A DNA stretch of 64,000 nucleotides from Phyllobacterium bourgognense (GTDB lineage: Bacteria; Pseudomonadota; Alphaproteobacteria; Rhizobiales; Rhizobiaceae). The stretch is taken from positions 186,001 through 250,000 of the forward strand of contig NZ_QPJM01000003.1 in the NCBI RefSeq assembly GCF_003337575.1. The letters are read 5' to 3'. The notes under the pieces are model-generated. The model was not told the origin of the DNA. It made no database searches and saw only the letters and a list, made by a program, of their open reading frames with translations. Below are positions 61,874 through 64,000 of this stretch, in pieces; positions within the stretch are counted from its first letter, which is position 1; each line of letters begins with the position of its first letter. A program made the translations under genes and the position numbers.

Positions 61874-63097
61874 GTGCCAGTATCGCGTATAAGTGAGTTC
61901 TTCGGCTTCGGTTCGAAATCTGCCCCATTAGAGCAAAAGTCCGTCACGTTGACGGACCCTGCCGCATTTGAGCTTTTTGGTATTGCGCCAACGCGCGCCG
62001 GTTTTGCCGTTGGACCAGAAAGTGCCATGCGTGTCCCTGCCGTTGCTTGTGCAGTTGGCTTGATTGCTGCGACAGTCGGCACGCTTCCTCCAAAAATCTA
62101 TCAACACGAAACCAAGGAATCGGCGCGCAATCATCCGGCGTATCGGCTCATTCACGATGAGGCGAACGAATGGACCAGCGCAAGCCAACTGCGAACTGAC
62201 CTCACCGTTGACGCCCTATTGCGGGATAATGGCTATGCGAAGGTTGTCCGGTATTCCGATGGCCGTCCTTTCGAACTTCACCGGCTAGACCCATCGAAAG
62301 TCACGCTGAAGCATGATGATGCAACCGGCGAACCGGTCTATATCGTGCAGGAAGGTCGTAAGCACGCTTCCTATCCCTATACTGAGATTCTCCATATCCA
62401 GCCCTTCGGCGGCAAATCGCCAATCAAGCTTGGACGTGACGCCATTTCCTTGAGTATGGCCTTCGAAGCCCATATTGCCAGCCTGTTTGCGAACGGCGGC
62501 AGACCTTCCGGCATCATCAAATCCGAAAAAACCCTAGGCGACGAAGCAAAGAAGAAAGTCGCGGCAAGCTGGTTCAAGTCCCACGGTGGCACCAATAGCG
62601 GCGGCACCGCGATCCTTGACGAAGGGATGGATTATCAGCAGCTTTCTATGACGCTGACCGATGCGCAGTTTGCTGAAAACCGTCTTGAACAGGTCCGTGA
62701 GATTGCACGCCATTTCCGCGTCCCACCAACAATGCTCTTCGAGCTCACGCGCGGCACTTGGTCAAACACCGAAGAGATGGCACGCCAATTCTACACCATC
62801 ACCCTGAAGCCATGGCTGAGTGCATGGGCGTGGGCCTACAGCCGCGTCTTGCTCACACCCGAAGAGCGCGAGTCCCTCTATGTTGAATTCGTCACCGACG
62901 ATCTTCTGACCACGAATGCTGCAACGCGCGCGGCTTCATACGGGCAATATCGCAGCATGGGAGCCATGACGGCGAACGAGGTTCGCAGTGGTTTGAACCT
63001 CCCACCGCATAAAGACGGTGAAAGCCTTCAAAATCCATACACCACAACCGCCGTTACACCGGCGAAGAGCGAGGAAGTATCCGCAGATGACGCATAA
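61874..63097 (+). CDS. Phage portal protein, HK97 family
   Basis: 407 residues from a GTG at 61874 with AGGA upstream. PF04860-type portal: RVPAVACAVGLIAATVGTLPPKIYQ near the start, then LIHDEANEWTSASQLRTDL, YGIVQEG-like substrate strands, PSGIIKSEKTL and the wing/stem segment FRVPPTMLFELTRGTWSNTEEMARQFY. It forms the dodecameric ring through which DNA enters the capsid. It follows the integrase by 98 bases with no terminase gene between. It overlaps the next gene by 11 bases. Confidence 0.93.
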   Translation: MPVSRISEFFGFGSKSAPLEQKSVTLTDPAAFELFGIAPTRAGFAVGPESAMRVPAVACAVGLIAATVGTLPPKIYQHETKESARNHPAYRLIHDEANEWTSASQLRTDLTVDALLRDNGYAKVVRYSDGRPFELHRLDPSKVTLKHDDATGEPVYIVQEGRKHASYPYTEILHIQPFGGKSPIKLGRDAISLSMAFEAHIASLFANGGRPSGIIKSEKTLGDEAKKKVAASWFKSHGGTNSGGTAILDEGMDYQQLSMTLTDAQFAENRLEQVREIARHFRVPPTMLFELTRGTWSNTEEMARQFYTITLKPWLSAWAWAYSRVLLTPEERESLYVEFVTDDLLTTNAATRAASYGQYRSMGAMTANEVRSGLNLPPHKDGESLQNPYTTTAVTPAKSEEVSADDA

Positions 63098-63467
63098 GGC
63101 GTTCTTTGGCGACAAAGCGCGCACGTTTGCACTCACGCCGGAATTGATCATCGAACTTGAGCGCAAGACCGGCACCGGCATTGCAGCTTTTGTCGCCCGC
63201 TTCATGCGCGTTCCGATGGCGTTTCACTTCAACGATATCGTTGAAACAATTCGGCTGGGACTTATCGGCGGCGGCACCTCTCCGGAGGAAGCGCAAAGCC
63301 TAGTCAATGCTTACGTCACGCCGCGTCCTATCGCAGAAACACTTTCCCTCGCTATCGCTATTCTTGAGGCCGCTTGGTTCGGACCAGCGGCACCAACTGT
63401 CATAGCCCAGGACGATATTGGACATGCCGCCGCAATCGATGATGCGCTCAATCAGGTGGCACCATAA
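63087..63467 (+). CDS. GTA-gp10-like phage tail assembly chaperone protein
   Basis: 126 residues from the ATG at 63087, inside the last codons of the portal gene. The sequence FALTPELIIELERKTGTGIAAFVARF...DIVETIRLGLIGGGTSPEEAQSLVNAY fits the Phage_TAC_11/GTA_gp10 pattern ('gene transfer agent family protein'). Such proteins are associated with tail assembly, so its place between portal and protease is unusual for lambdoid phages but seen in alphaproteobacterial elements. Its stop overlaps the protease start (TAATG). Confidence 0.75.
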   Translation: MTHKAFFGDKARTFALTPELIIELERKTGTGIAAFVARFMRVPMAFHFNDIVETIRLGLIGGGTSPEEAQSLVNAYVTPRPIAETLSLAIAILEAAWFGPAAPTVIAQDDIGHAAAIDDALNQVAP

Positions 63468-64000
63468 TGGATTTTCTCGAAACGAAAGCGGACTTCACCG
63501 TAACCGACGCTGGCGAGATCACTGGCATTGCATGGCCGTTTGGCTCGCCCGATCGTGTTGGCGACGTGATTGAAAAGGGATCGTTCACCGCTCCGGCCAA
63601 TTTGCCGATGCTCTTCGCGCACGATCAGTCACAAGTCATCGGCGTTTGGGACAGTATCACCGAAACAGCACAAGGCTTGATCGTCAAAGGTCGCCTTCTG
63701 GTCGATCAGATCGCTCGTGCCGCCGAAGTCCGCGCCATGATCAAAGCCAACGCAGCAACCGGCCTATCAATCGGTTTTGTCACCAAGCAGGCAAAAAGCC
63801 GCAAAGGCGGTGGCCGCACGATCAGCGCCCTCAATCTTCACGAAATCTCAGTTGTCGCGGTTCCGTGCCATCCGGCCGCGCAAATCACTTCAATAAAGGC
63901 CGCCGATGGCACGGCAACCGAAACCCATATGGAGCATTCTATGGACCCCGAACTTGTAAATGAAAATGAACAGACCGAAGCGAAGTCCGCTCCGGTTATC
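63467..64000 (+). CDS. HK97-family prohead protease, possibly fused to the major capsid protein (runs off the window)
   Basis: 178 residues are visible and the frame is still open at the window end. The peptidase U35 domain has ITGIAWPFGSPDRVGDVIEKGSF, the catalytic His in LPMLFAHDQSQVIG and the catalytic Ser in ATGLSIGF, followed by LHEISVVAVPCHPAAQI. It cleaves scaffolds during capsid maturation. After about residue 150 a linker begins MEHSMDPELVNENEQTEAKS in the same frame, which looks like the start of a capsid protein. So this may be a protease-capsid polyprotein; the capsid part lies outside the window. Confidence 0.9.
   Translation, partial: MDFLETKADFTVTDAGEITGIAWPFGSPDRVGDVIEKGSFTAPANLPMLFAHDQSQVIGVWDSITETAQGLIVKGRLLVDQIARAAEVRAMIKANAATGLSIGFVTKQAKSRKGGGRTISALNLHEISVVAVPCHPAAQITSIKAADGTATETHMEHSMDPELVNENEQTEAKSAPVI

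Overview
The window looks like a chromosomal segment of an alphaproteobacterium of the Hyphomicrobiales (Rhizobiales), closest in gene content and order to Brucellaceae/Phyllobacteriaceae. The evidence is the conserved blocks glyA-nrdR-ribD-ribE-ribH-nusB, DUF177-plsX-fabH-ihfA-merR and clpP-clpX-lon, the short-type argC, a K+-independent H+-pyrophosphatase, GGAAC-N16-CGTT (EcfG-type) stress promoters, and several families of palindromic intergenic repeats typical of this order. The genus is an inference.

Layout. 1-13.3 kb is conserved housekeeping: an L,D-transpeptidase tail, serine hydroxymethyltransferase, NrdR, the riboflavin genes with nusB, the membrane pyrophosphatase, BamE, a bc1-complex chaperone, and the phospholipid/fatty acid start genes plsX and fabH with IHF-alpha and a MerR regulator. 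13.3-14.1 kb is a compact general-stress module: two DUF883-type membrane-anchored proteins and a candidate small RNA, with EcfG-type promoters before the upstream DUF883 gene and before the RNA. 14.1-21.2 kb is accessory: a MITE-like element, two hypothetical proteins, a large autotransporter, an acetyltransferase and two flavin oxidoreductases. 21.2-24.5 kb is a gene-poor stretch with unfamiliar coiled-coil/zinc-ribbon proteins, ending at tRNA-Pro(GGG). 25-27.5 kb has a large MscS channel. 27.7-36.9 kb is an exopolysaccharide/O-antigen-type cluster (polymerase or ligase, priming sugar transferase, glycosyltransferase, Wza, Wzz/Wzc-like protein, acyltransferase, polysaccharide deacetylase).

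37-43.7 kb holds heme A synthase, a PIN/Phd toxin-antitoxin pair, an APH(6)-like kinase coupled to argC, agmatinase flanked by two palindromic repeats, and rpsI/rplM. 44-54.8 kb is metabolic and accessory: a metallo-beta-lactamase-fold hydrolase, an HxlR-controlled oxidoreductase pair, an unusual coiled-coil/serine-carboxypeptidase lipoprotein with an EF-hand partner, a thioesterase, a CoA-binding protein, metY and a cupin. 55-59.9 kb is clpP-clpX-lon. From about 60.0 kb to the end is the left end of a prophage or phage-like element: a tRNA 3'-end fragment as attachment site, a tyrosine recombinase, then HK97-type portal, a GTA-gp10-like protein and prohead protease, with no terminase between integrase and portal.

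The most notable signals are (i) the EcfG-type promoter driving a candidate sRNA with two C-rich hairpin loops, (ii) a mobile repeat with CTAG target duplications whose ends coincide with TAG stop codons of four genes, (iii) the coiled-coil/S10 lipoprotein with its EF-hand neighbour, and (iv) the terminase-less start of the phage element with three 13-bp-period repeats before the integrase.
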